Shown piece after piece: positions 54,415 to 62,556 of a stretch of DNA of 64,000 nucleotides. Position numbers and translations under genes: made by a program. The stretch comes from an uncultured Verrucomicrobiales bacterium (GTDB taxonomy: Bacteria > Verrucomicrobiota > Verrucomicrobiia > Verrucomicrobiales > Akkermansiaceae), in contig CALDZJ010000013.1 of NCBI GenBank assembly GCA_937944055.1, positions 1-64,000 of the forward strand, written 5' to 3'. How positions within the stretch are numbered: the first letter of the stretch is position 1; the number at the start of each line of letters is the position of its first letter. Below the pieces are notes generated by a model. It had not been told where the DNA came from and did not search any database. It saw only the letters and a program-made list of their open reading frames with translations.

Positions 54415-54903
54415 TTATTGACCCGCCGGAGACTCCTCCACAGGAGCCGCCTCCCCCACTTCTTCAACTGCCTCCACAGCATCCACCGCATCCGCTGCCT
54501 CTTGCTCCACCGCATCCGCCACCGCGGCCGCAGCATCTTCTGGAGAAATACTCTCAGAAGTAGACTCAGCCATCTCATCCATCACCACCTTTGCCGGAGC
54601 CTCAGTAGGCGCCTGAGCAGTCGAGCCACCATCAGAGGCGAAGTTCTTTCCCTCAATCGAGTTCTTTTTTCCCATCAAGATCGCCAAAACGAGCGAAAAG
54701 ACAAAGAAGAGCGTCCCAAGATAAACTGTTCCTTTTTGGAGAACATCCGTCGTGCGAGCCCCCCAAGCAGCATCAGTCATACCTGAACCAAAAGCGGCAC
54801 CTAGACCCTCTTGCTTAGGACGCTGCATGAGGATCACAAGAATCAACAAAAGGCTCACGACGATGTGAGCGATGACCACGAGAGTGATTGAAATATCGAG
54901 CAT
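54415..54903 (-). CDS. secG: Protein-export membrane protein SecG
   Basis: A 162-residue subunit of the SecYEG translocon. The N-terminal about 85 residues match SecG, with two membrane helices (ITLVVIAHIVVSLLLILVILMQ; YLGTLFFVFSLVLAILMG) flanking RPKQEGLGAAFGSG. SecG is usually about 75-110 residues; here about 75 extra residues are acidic and Ala/Glu/Val-rich (AAAAVADAVEQEAADAVDAV), a cytoplasmic or periplasmic low-complexity tail. It heads the operon with rhomboid and aminotransferase. Confidence 0.93.
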   Translation of the reverse strand: MLDISITLVVIAHIVVSLLLILVILMQRPKQEGLGAAFGSGMTDAAWGARTTDVLQKGTVYLGTLFFVFSLVLAILMGKKNSIEGKNFASDGGSTAQAPTEAPAKVVMDEMAESTSESISPEDAAAAVADAVEQEAADAVDAVEAVEEVGEAAPVEESPAGQ

Positions 54904-55020
54904 TGGAAGAGCGGGACTCTAGTGGCTGCGGGCAACTTGTAAAGAGGGAGTTTTTGACAATTAGCTAGATTAATTATAAAGAAACCTTGAGCATCCACCT
55001 CCCCTCCCCCCGTTTTAAAA

Positions 55021-55632
55021 TTGATGTCTTCAGAGCACCCCATCCTCTCCTCTAAACTCTTCCGCCGAGGCGTGCATGACTGCCCACTCTGCGCAACCGA
55101 GCTAGCAAGCGCAGCCCCCGCCTGCTCGCGCTGCGGCTGCAAGCTGGAAAAGCTCGATAAAATCCTTGGTCTAGAAGGCCCTCACTTAAAAGCCGTCATG
55201 GACCTCACGCAGCTTCTCGGCGGAAAAAATGAAGCGATCCAAAAACAGATCTCCCTCATTGAGCGCCAATTCCCCCAACTCGCACTCCATAGCTGCATCG
55301 CCCCTTGCCCAGACGGAGTTCAGCCCACAGCCCTCGCTTGGTGGATGCTCAATCGCGGACAAAATCTTTCCCATCCCACCTGGGCCGGCCTTCTCTTGAT
55401 CGATCTCAAATCCTCCCAAGTCACCTTCCAAATGGGATACGATTTATCGACTTTCATCAATCGCCAAAAACTCGAAGCCCTCCTCTCCGAATGTGGCGAC
55501 TGGTTTAGCCTTGGAGACTACGCCGGAGGAATCGTCAACTTCTTTCAGGAATTCCACACACTCCTCAAGCGCTCCCATCGACACGCCTTGGAGACAGAAA
55601 AAATGACCTTCAAAACCCTCAACCGAGCATGA
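55021..55632 (+). CDS. Soluble TPM-domain-like protein with zinc-ribbon N-terminus
   Basis: A 203-residue protein with a zinc-ribbon-like start (CPLCATELASAAPACSRCGCKLEKL). A TPM-type (Repair_PSII/TPM phosphatase) domain follows (about 70-190: QKQISLIERQFPQL, GLLLIDLKSSQVTFQMGYDLS, GDYAGGIVNFF). TPM domains are linked to envelope or photosystem repair, and some have acid-phosphatase activity. No signal is present, so it should be cytoplasmic. Its stop overlaps the next gene's ATG (4 bp). First gene of a three-gene operon. Confidence 0.7.
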   Translation: MMSSEHPILSSKLFRRGVHDCPLCATELASAAPACSRCGCKLEKLDKILGLEGPHLKAVMDLTQLLGGKNEAIQKQISLIERQFPQLALHSCIAPCPDGVQPTALAWWMLNRGQNLSHPTWAGLLLIDLKSSQVTFQMGYDLSTFINRQKLEALLSECGDWFSLGDYAGGIVNFFQEFHTLLKRSHRHALETEKMTFKTLNRA

Positions 55633-56363
55633 GAATTTCACTCATTTTTTTCACACTCCTCATGGGCCTGCTTTCCCTCCCAGCGAGAGAGCGCCCCCTC
55701 TCATTCGTCTCTGATCCTAGTTTTATGCTCCCGGAAGAGACCCGCGAGTCATTGGACTTATTTCTGAGAACTCGCAGTCACAAGACGCAAAGCGAAATCT
55801 TCCTACTTCTGGAACCACTTCCTGAGGCAACAGCTGATGAATCCAAAGCAATCCTCAAAGACTTAGGCCATTCATGGTCCGAGAAAAATTGGGCGATCAT
55901 CGCTTACCGGCCCGGACAGATTAATCCACCTCTCATCGTCGCCGGAGGACCTCTTTTTAAAGAAGTGAACCCCAGCGCATGGGAGAAAGAAATCACCACC
56001 TTGCAGGACCTCTCACTCCAATCATGGCAAAACACTCCAGACATCGATTTTCTTGCCAGAAAACTCTCTGACTCACTTGTCTTTTTTAGCCAATTTAAGA
56101 GCGCCACCATTCAATCGCTCACCAAAAACCGTAATGAAGAATTCCGTAAAAAATACCGCTCTCATAAATCAAAAAAAGCCCTCATCCTCACCATTTCTAC
56201 CCTCTCTCTACTCGCCCTCGGCCTCCTCTGCTTCTTGTCACGAAAGGCCTATCTCGCTAAACGAAAAATGTTTTTCCCTGAAACCAATTGGACCTCTCGC
56301 CTCGGCGCTCCACACTCTGGTGGCTCCGCCGCTGCACAACGCTTCACTCCGCCAAGCGAATGA
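55629..56363 (+). CDS. Exported TPM-domain-like protein with membrane anchor
   Basis: A 244-residue protein with a signal peptide (MRISLIFFTLLMGLLSLPA). A TPM-like domain follows (about 25-150: FVSDPSFMLPEETRESLDLFLRT; SEIFLLLEPLPEA; NWAIIAYRPGQINPPLIVAGG). A C-terminal membrane segment (ALILTISTLSLLALGLLCFL) is followed by a basic tail. The TPM domain would face the periplasm. Overlaps the zinc-ribbon gene upstream and the lipoprotein gene downstream by 4 bp each, so the three proteins probably work together. Family call moderate because the TPM core is divergent. Confidence 0.65.
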   Translation: MRISLIFFTLLMGLLSLPARERPLSFVSDPSFMLPEETRESLDLFLRTRSHKTQSEIFLLLEPLPEATADESKAILKDLGHSWSEKNWAIIAYRPGQINPPLIVAGGPLFKEVNPSAWEKEITTLQDLSLQSWQNTPDIDFLARKLSDSLVFFSQFKSATIQSLTKNRNEEFRKKYRSHKSKKALILTISTLSLLALGLLCFLSRKAYLAKRKMFFPETNWTSRLGAPHSGGSAAAQRFTPPSE

Positions 56364-57085
56364 AATTCAGCCTCATCTTTCTCCTCCTCGCACTCACCTC
56401 CTGCTCCAAAAAAGAAGCTGAGAGCGAGCGCACCGCCCATTCTGAACCCGCTTGGGATGCCAGCTTCTTCTCCCCTAAAACGGGAGAAATCTTATCCTAC
56501 CGCGAAACGATCGAATCGATCTCTCCTCAAAAAAACCTCCCCATCTCGCCAGATCAGATCCGTAAAAGAGTCCTCAAGCGTCGCCAAGTTTACGATGGAA
56601 GCGAACTCATCGAGGGAAAAACACTTCACCGTTACTCGATCTATCATGATGGATCTTTTACCGAGGGTTTCCTCTTTCACTGGGTGAACGGATTCCTCTA
56701 CGTCGTAGGCTCCTTTACCGAAGATCAAAAAATCACCTTTGCCAATCCGCCCATTCCCATCGCTCACCTCAATATGATCGCGGGCACCTACTGGCACTGG
56801 CCTCCGCAAGCCCCAGCCGGAAGTGGATCTCGCCACATTGGCCTAGAACAAATCACCGTCCCTGCTGGGACCTTTGACGCCTACAAGGTCAGCATCCGTA
56901 AAAACACCCAAGGCAAAATCACCCTGCGAGAATACTGGTTCGCCCCCAAAATCGGCATCGTAAAGGAACAAAACCGGATCTACTCCAGCGGCCATCTCCG
57001 GGTCATCAACACCATCGAGCTCAGCGACCGCTCCACCTCAGACACCTCAGACACCTCAGAAGAGGCCCCTAGTGAATCGACTTAA
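56360..57085 (+). CDS. Putative lipoprotein
   Basis: A 241-residue lipoprotein of unknown function: signal MKFSLIFLLLALTSC with Cys15 as the lipidation site, then a beta-rich domain with DGSELIEGKTLHRYSIYHDGSFTEGFLFHWVNG, LEQITVPAGTFDAYKVSI and KITLREYWFAPKIGIVKE. The 'VPAGTFDAYKV ... YWFAPKIGIVKE' pattern is common in secreted proteins with a DUF3108-like fold. The last 30 codons include 9-bp repeats (SDTSDTSEE). Its 3' end overlaps the panD 3' end by 17 bp (convergent). Third gene of the TPM operon. Confidence 0.7.
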   Translation: MKFSLIFLLLALTSCSKKEAESERTAHSEPAWDASFFSPKTGEILSYRETIESISPQKNLPISPDQIRKRVLKRRQVYDGSELIEGKTLHRYSIYHDGSFTEGFLFHWVNGFLYVVGSFTEDQKITFANPPIPIAHLNMIAGTYWHWPPQAPAGSGSRHIGLEQITVPAGTFDAYKVSIRKNTQGKITLREYWFAPKIGIVKEQNRIYSSGHLRVINTIELSDRSTSDTSDTSEEAPSEST

Positions 57086-57416
57086 TAATCTCGTTCTTCA
57101 CATTGAGAACATGGCGCAGAGGAGTGATCGGCTCTTCAGAAATCCCAAAAGCCATGATCGTCACGCACTCGCCTTTTTTAATCACATGGGCGGCTCCACC
57201 ATTCATAATAATATGGCCCGTCCCAGGATCTCCCGCCTGCACGTAAGTCTCTAAACGCCCGCCCGCCGTCATCGAAGTCACCAGAACCTTCTCACCTTCC
57301 CAAAGCCCAGCTGCCTCCATCAAATCAGAAGGGATTTCAATGCTCCCTTCGTAGTCGATATCAGCCTGCATGATAATCGCTCGATGAAGTTTCGACTTAA
57401 GTTGAATGCGCTGCAT
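57069..57416 (-). CDS. panD: Aspartate 1-decarboxylase
   Basis: A 115-residue proenzyme that makes beta-alanine from aspartate for pantothenate and CoA. It has the standard self-cleavage site DYEGSIEIP, with Gly24-Ser25 exactly where the pyruvoyl group forms in E. coli PanD; SKLHRAIIMQAD is the usual start, and NGGAAHVIKKGECVTIMAFG the core. Length is normal. It is a single gene, convergent with the lipoprotein gene, overlapping it by 17 bp. Confidence 0.95.
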   Translation of the reverse strand: MQRIQLKSKLHRAIIMQADIDYEGSIEIPSDLMEAAGLWEGEKVLVTSMTAGGRLETYVQAGDPGTGHIIMNGGAAHVIKKGECVTIMAFGISEEPITPLRHVLNVKNEIIKSIH

Positions 57417-57535
57417 CCAGAAACAAAATGAAGAATGCCCGCCGCGGTCAAGCGATGAATCATTGTCCTAAATCCAGCCACCCAAAACCCGAGCATTGAA
57501 AATGCCCTCCACCCCACCTACCCTTAAGGAAGCTT

Positions 57536-58591
57536 ATGAAAATTTTTCTCATTTGGGTTCTCTCCTTGGCAGCACCTCTGCTGCCTGCTCAAGAAGTAGA
57601 AGAACCCGCCATCCCAGCAGCAGCCGTTCAGAAAGCACTGGAATGGATGCTCAAGCCAGACCCAAAGGAACGCGCCGCCGCCTACCGCACCTTCCAACTC
57701 TTCGGCGACGAAGGCAGCAGGATCTACCGCAACACCCTCGAAAAAGCTCTCGAACTCCATGCCAAAAAAATCGGCACCCTTCTCGAGAACGAACGCCTTA
57801 ACCCGTTCTCCGAGCTCCCCTCCCTCATCGAGGAACTCCAAGCCGAGCGTGAAAGGATTTACGCCCTCATCCTCACCGACTTCCAAAAAGAGCCCAGTAA
57901 AGTCCGCATGCTTCGGAATGAAGTCGATGCACTGAGCAAGCTGAACAAAAATATCCGGACCATCGCCTCTAAAGACTCAGCCCCACTAGAACGTTCCATA
58001 AAAACCAGCGCCACCGCCCTCTCAGAAGTCCTGCGCGAAATCAGCATCATTGATGAAGACGGAACAAAAGAAGCCGCATTCAATTTCGAGGACTCCCTGC
58101 ACGCAGTTCATGAAGGCCAGATCTACCTTAAAATCCACCACTCCATCCGCCTCATTCAAGCAGAAATCAGCGCACTTACCTTGGCCCATACCACCAATGA
58201 AACTGCCGCTTGGCCCATGAAGTCACAGCGCCACTTCGCTCGGCACCTGAACACCTTCCGCTCGCTCTTCGCCCTCACCCCCCTCCGTCTCGAGGAAAAA
58301 CTCTCTGAGGCCTCGCGAGATCACTCCCAAGATATGGCATCACTCGGCTTCTTCGCCCACACCTCACCAGTCAAAAATAAAAGATCACCCGCCGACCGCG
58401 CTCGCCTCGCCGGCTTCCAATACCGCTGGACAGGCGAGAACATTTACGTCGGCTCCAGCTCACCCATCGCCGCTTATGATGCTTGGTTCGCCTCAGATGG
58501 TCACCGCTTTATCATGTTTGCCAAACAGCCGAATCTCCTCGGGATCGGCCTCGCCGGAAAGCACTGGACCATGATGACGGGACGCGACTAA
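57536..58591 (+). CDS. Exported CAP (SCP/PR1)-domain protein
   Basis: A 351-residue secreted protein with signal MKIFLIWVLSLAAPLLPAQ, a helical region (about 25-200) rich in charged residues (coiled-coil-like: LIEELQAERERIYALIL; RMLRNEVDALSKLNKNI) and a C-terminal CAP domain (about 225-350: HLNTFRSLFALTPLRLEEKLSEASRDHSQDMASLGFFAHTSP, RWTGENIYVG). Bacterial CAP proteins are secreted and mostly of unknown function. It is 35 bp before rnc, so the two may be co-transcribed. Confidence 0.85.
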   Translation: MKIFLIWVLSLAAPLLPAQEVEEPAIPAAAVQKALEWMLKPDPKERAAAYRTFQLFGDEGSRIYRNTLEKALELHAKKIGTLLENERLNPFSELPSLIEELQAERERIYALILTDFQKEPSKVRMLRNEVDALSKLNKNIRTIASKDSAPLERSIKTSATALSEVLREISIIDEDGTKEAAFNFEDSLHAVHEGQIYLKIHHSIRLIQAEISALTLAHTTNETAAWPMKSQRHFARHLNTFRSLFALTPLRLEEKLSEASRDHSQDMASLGFFAHTSPVKNKRSPADRARLAGFQYRWTGENIYVGSSSPIAAYDAWFASDGHRFIMFAKQPNLLGIGLAGKHWTMMTGRD

Positions 58592-58626
58592 GCTCCCCAC
58601 TCAACGGAAATTTCTATCTATTTTAA

Positions 58627-59334
58627 ATGAGTATTGAACAACGGCTGAACTACCAATTTAAGAGTAAGACCCTCTTGAAAGAAGCCCTTTCTCACCCCAG
58701 CCTCTCATCCGAGATTCGGCCCGCTCCACCTGATAACCAACGGATGGAATACCTCGGCGATGCCGTGCTAGAACTCTCCATCAGCACCCACCTTTACCAC
58801 CGCTTCCCAAAAATCAAGGAAGGCCTCCTCACCAAGTTGCGGGCCTCCCTTGTTTCAAAACCCACCCTCGCCGCCGCCGCTCGGAAAGTAAAACTCGGGC
58901 AAGAACTCTTCCTCAGCAGTGGTGAGGAAAGCAGCGGAGGACGCGAGCGTGATTCAAATCTCGCCGATGCCTTCGAGTCCATCGTTGGAGCCGTCTACCT
59001 AGACTCCGGTCTAGAAGCGGCCGGCACCGTCATCCTCCATCTTCTCAGCAGCGAGATCGACTCCCTAGACCCGACCAAGGCTGAAGGAAATAGCAAAGGA
59101 ACCCTGCAAGAAATCCTCCAAAAAATCAGCCCTACATCACCAGACTACCAAGTGATTAATGAAGAAGGGCCACCGCACGCGCGCACCTACACCTGCCTCG
59201 TCACTTGGCAAGATCAAGCGCTCGGCCAAGGCTCCGGACCCAATAAAAAATCTGCCGAAACTGCCGCAGCCCGCGCCGCCCTCCAAGCGAAGCTCTGGAC
59301 CTCACACACCCCAGCCACCCCACCCACTCAATAA
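58627..59334 (+). CDS. rnc: Ribonuclease III
   Basis: A 235-residue double-stranded-RNA endonuclease used in rRNA and mRNA processing. The catalytic domain has NQRMEYLGDAVLELSIS and DAFESIVGAVYLD, with its Mg-binding acidic residues. The C-terminal dsRNA-binding domain is clear (GNSKGTLQEILQKISPTSPDYQV ... GSGPNKKSAETAAARAAL). Length is normal. It is convergent with birA, with 2 bp between the genes. Confidence 0.96.
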   Translation: MSIEQRLNYQFKSKTLLKEALSHPSLSSEIRPAPPDNQRMEYLGDAVLELSISTHLYHRFPKIKEGLLTKLRASLVSKPTLAAAARKVKLGQELFLSSGEESSGGRERDSNLADAFESIVGAVYLDSGLEAAGTVILHLLSSEIDSLDPTKAEGNSKGTLQEILQKISPTSPDYQVINEEGPPHARTYTCLVTWQDQALGQGSGPNKKSAETAAARAALQAKLWTSHTPATPPTQ

Positions 59335-59336
59335 GT

Positions 59337-60107
59337 TCACCTCAGCCGGATCTCACTGGCCTGCGAAATCACCTCCAGCCCCGTCGCAGTTCTCAAAAGA
59401 AGTTCTCCTCGGGGTGAAACCCCCTCCACAGTCCCGCACTTCGTGACCCCTCCCGCCTCAAGCCGCACTTCCCTCCCCGTTAAAACACAGCGGTCCGACC
59501 ACCGCGCTAAAAGATCATGAAAGCCCTCAGAGATTTGAGCCAAGCGTAAGTCCAGCCTTCCTAAACAGGAAATTAAAACCTCCTCCCGCGAGACCCGCGC
59601 ACCTCCCTCAAGCAGCAAGGATGTCGCCGGATGCGCCAAGTCACTCGGGAAATCGCTGACATTGATATTCACCCCCACTCCCACCACTAAAAACCCCGCT
59701 TCAACCTCGGCCTCCACCAAAATTCCAGAAATTTTACGCCCCCCGACCCACACATCATTCGGCCACTTCATACCAGCCGCAACCCCGAAGCCCTCTAAAG
59801 CCTCCGCCACTGCCAAACCCGCCGCGAGTGCCGCGCGCGACCAAAGCCCCGCCACCTCTGAGGGCCGCACAATCAAAGAAAAAGCCAGCCCCTCGCCCGG
59901 TGGACAAGCCCACGCCTGTCCCCGCCGCCCTCGCCCCGCAGTCTGCCGTTCCGTCAAAATCACAGCGCGATCACCCACCCCTTTCTGCCCCAAACGCCGC
60001 GCCTCATCATTCGTCGAGCCGCACTCCTCCAGAAAAATCACCCGCTCCGCCCACTCTGGCGAGAGCTCCCGCAAGATCGCCCCATCCCACTCCTCCTCAG
60101 GCCTCAT
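59337..60107 (-). CDS. birA: Biotin--protein ligase
   Basis: A 256-residue enzyme that attaches biotin to acetyl-CoA carboxylase carrier protein. Core motifs: ECGSTNDEARRLG, TAGRGRRGQAWACPPGEGLAFSLI, MKWPNDVWVGGRKISGILVE and GVGVNINV. The N-terminal DNA-binding domain of E. coli BirA is absent, so it is probably a ligase only. It starts 1 bp after the nadC stop, so the two form a tight operon. Confidence 0.95.
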   Translation of the reverse strand: MRPEEEWDGAILRELSPEWAERVIFLEECGSTNDEARRLGQKGVGDRAVILTERQTAGRGRRGQAWACPPGEGLAFSLIVRPSEVAGLWSRAALAAGLAVAEALEGFGVAAGMKWPNDVWVGGRKISGILVEAEVEAGFLVVGVGVNINVSDFPSDLAHPATSLLLEGGARVSREEVLISCLGRLDLRLAQISEGFHDLLARWSDRCVLTGREVRLEAGGVTKCGTVEGVSPRGELLLRTATGLEVISQASEIRLR

Positions 60108-60108
60108 T

Positions 60109-61023
60109 TTAAAGCTCTAAAAACTCTAATGAAATGTCCAAAGCGACCGCCGAATGCGTCAGCGCACCCACTGAGATGAAGTCCACCCCCGTCTTCGCAA
60201 TCTCCGCCACCGTGCTCAAATTCACCCCGCCACTCGCTTCTAACATCGGCCCATTTTCACCGCGTTCACCCCTCATCGCCACCGCCTCACGCAGAGCTGC
60301 ATTGTCCATATTATCCAGCAAAATATAGTCCACCCCCTCCAACTTTAAAAAGGCCTCAACCTGATCAAGCCGATCCGCCTCCAGCTCAATCTCTACACCC
60401 GGCTGCTCCCGGCGCAAACGCTCGATCGCCTCCCTTAAAGCCTCGATCCCTCCTTCCGCAACCAGATGATTATCTTTCACCATCGCCCGATCATAGAGCC
60501 CCATCCGGTGATTCGTCCCCCCGCCTGCCAGCACAGCCCCTTTTTCTAAAGCTCGCCAACCCGGAGTCGTCTTCCGCGGATCTAAAATCCGCGCCCCAGT
60601 CCCCTCCACCAAGTTCACAAACTCCCGCGTCTTGGTGGCGATCCCAGAAAGCCGCTGCATGAAATTTAAAGCCACCCGCTCCGCCGTCAGAAGGGAACGC
60701 GCCTTACCGCGCAACTCCATCACATAAGTCCGCTTCCTCACTTCCGTCCCACTCTCATGCAGCACCTCCACACGCGTCTCCCCATCCACTCGCCGGAAGA
60801 CCTCTTCCGCGATCTCCACTCCCGCGACGACCCCATCCGCCTTTACGATCACCTTACCCACAGCCTCACGATCCTCCGGCACAAAGTAATTTGAAGTCAC
60901 ATCACCCGGGCCGATGTCCTCGGCTAACGCTAAATCGATCAAAGTAGAAGTCGTCTCGTTCACCCCAGAAAGATAGAGCCCCCCAGCCCCAGAGGCGAGG
61001 AGCTTTTCCACAAGTAGCCCCAT
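60109..61023 (-). CDS. nadC: Nicotinate-nucleotide pyrophosphorylase (carboxylating)
   Basis: A 304-residue enzyme forming nicotinate mononucleotide from quinolinate in NAD synthesis. Core motifs: ALAEDIGPGDVTS, SLLTAERVALNFMQRLSGIAT, ILDPRKTTPGWRALEKGAVLAGGGTNHRMGLYDRAMVKDNH and MLEASGGVNL. The track start gives an extra N-terminal about 20 residues; GTG at 60963 is a possible alternative. Operonic with birA. nadA and nadB are not in the window. Confidence 0.95.
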   Translation of the reverse strand: MGLLVEKLLASGAGGLYLSGVNETTSTLIDLALAEDIGPGDVTSNYFVPEDREAVGKVIVKADGVVAGVEIAEEVFRRVDGETRVEVLHESGTEVRKRTYVMELRGKARSLLTAERVALNFMQRLSGIATKTREFVNLVEGTGARILDPRKTTPGWRALEKGAVLAGGGTNHRMGLYDRAMVKDNHLVAEGGIEALREAIERLRREQPGVEIELEADRLDQVEAFLKLEGVDYILLDNMDNAALREAVAMRGERGENGPMLEASGGVNLSTVAEIAKTGVDFISVGALTHSAVALDISLEFLEL

Positions 61024-61089
61024 TCGTAATCATTCATTTCCCGGCTGGCATCCTCCCTCATTCGAGGCAGAATACCCCCACCCAAGCCC

Positions 61090-62505
61090 ATGTCTCTCCC
61101 CTCGTCAAAGCACACCCTCCTTCTCTGGCTCAGACACCTGCTCGGACTAAACCTCCTCCTCACCCTCCCCTCCTGCCTCTCCATCGCAGGCCCCCCTCAA
61201 GCCGCCGCCACCGCCACCATCAGCGGACCGGAAGCCTTCGCCACCGCACGCTCCGGACAGCATCAAAAGATCTCCACCGGCTGGCTGCGCGAATTCCGAG
61301 ACCCCCGTATGAGTAAACTTGTCAACGAGGCCCTCCTCCACAACCAAAGCCTCAAGGCAGCCGCCCACCGTCTCCGCGCCGCCAAGCAAGGCACCATTAT
61401 CGGGCGCGCCGCCCGCCTTCCCTCCCTCACCGCCTCCACCAGCTACCGCGAAACAGATGGCCGTAATACCCCCTCCAGCGAGAACTACTCCATTTCCTTA
61501 AACGCCTCATGGGAAGCTGATCTCTGGGGCCGCTTGCGCAATCTCGACCTCTCCTCACAGGGCGACTACGCCGCCTCGGTAGCTGACTTCCGTGCCGCCC
61601 GCCTCTCCCTCGCCGCCAATACTGCCCAAGCATGGTGCAACCTCATCACCGCAGAACAACAACTCGCCCTCGCTCAAAAAACCGTCGACTCCTATCAACA
61701 AGCCCTCCCCGTCGTCGAGCGCCGATACCGGGCCAATACTCTCCGCGCCGTTGACGTGCAATTCGCCCGCAACAACGTCGCCTCTGCCGAGCGCTCCCTC
61801 CGCGGCCGCCAACTCGATCGTGACAATGCCGCACGCAATCTCGAAATCTTCCTCGGCCGCTACCCCTCAGCCTCCGTCGCCTCCTCCCTAGACCTCCCCC
61901 ACCTCGCCGAAAAAATCCCCGTAGGCCTCCCAGCGCAACTCATCGAGCGCCGTCCAGACCTCGTCGCCGCCCGCGCCGCCCTCTTCGCCTCCGCACAAAA
62001 TGCCGAAGCCGCGCGCAAGAGCCTCCTCCCCTCACTCCAACTCACCGGCAGCGCCTCCAACAACACCGACACCTTCCGCCGCATTCTAGATCCCAACTTC
62101 CTCATCTACTCCGTCGCCGCCTCCCTCGCCCAAACCATCTATCAAGGCGGCACTCTCAACGCCCGCACCCAAGCCTCCCTTGATCAAAACCGCGCCCTCA
62201 TCCAAGACTACGCTAGCACCGCCCTCGCCGCCTTCCGAGAAGTCGAAGCAGCCCTCGCCGCAGACCGCTCCCTCCGTGAACAACAAGTCTTCCTCGAAAA
62301 AGAAGCAAAACAGACAAAACTCGCCGAAAAACGCGCCCTCTCAGACATCACTCTCGGCATCGATGGCGCCTCCTTTCTCGAGTACCTCGAAGCCCAGCGC
62401 CGCTCAGAAAATGCCGGCATCTCACTCATTCAGCTCAAAAACCTCCGCCTCCAAAACCGCATCGACCTCCACCTCGCCCTCGGCGGAGACTACACCACAA
62501 AATAA
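61090..62505 (+). CDS. TolC/NodT-type outer-membrane factor lipoprotein
   Basis: A 471-residue outer-membrane channel of a tripartite efflux system (RND outer-membrane factor lipoprotein family). Signal and lipobox LLLTLPSC, then GWLREFRDPRMSKLVNEALLHNQSLKAAAHRLRAA and ADLWGRLRNLD, and the repeated second half with VGLPAQLIERRPDLVAARAALFASAQNAEAARKSLLPSLQL. Long coiled-coil helices form the periplasmic tunnel. A partial adaptor gene (63802) lies downstream, with a porin-like gene between them. Confidence 0.92.
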   Translation: MSLPSSKHTLLLWLRHLLGLNLLLTLPSCLSIAGPPQAAATATISGPEAFATARSGQHQKISTGWLREFRDPRMSKLVNEALLHNQSLKAAAHRLRAAKQGTIIGRAARLPSLTASTSYRETDGRNTPSSENYSISLNASWEADLWGRLRNLDLSSQGDYAASVADFRAARLSLAANTAQAWCNLITAEQQLALAQKTVDSYQQALPVVERRYRANTLRAVDVQFARNNVASAERSLRGRQLDRDNAARNLEIFLGRYPSASVASSLDLPHLAEKIPVGLPAQLIERRPDLVAARAALFASAQNAEAARKSLLPSLQLTGSASNNTDTFRRILDPNFLIYSVAASLAQTIYQGGTLNARTQASLDQNRALIQDYASTALAAFREVEAALAADRSLREQQVFLEKEAKQTKLAEKRALSDITLGIDGASFLEYLEAQRRSENAGISLIQLKNLRLQNRIDLHLALGGDYTTK

Positions 62506-62516
62506 AAAAACAGGGC

Positions 62517-62555
62517 TTGACGAAAACCACCCTGTTAACGCAAATTAATTGCGTT
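62517..62555 (+). promoter_or_regulatory. Putative promoter with 7-bp palindrome at the start codon
   Basis: AACGCAA-ATTAA-TTGCGTT (62537-62555) is a perfect 7-bp inverted repeat ending one base before the ATG at 62557. TTGACG (62517-62522) could be a -35 box, with a -10 box overlapping the palindrome. No ribosome site fits, so the transcript may be leaderless. A repressor binding here would cover the start site. The regulator is unknown. Confidence 0.45.
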
Positions 62556-62556
62556 T

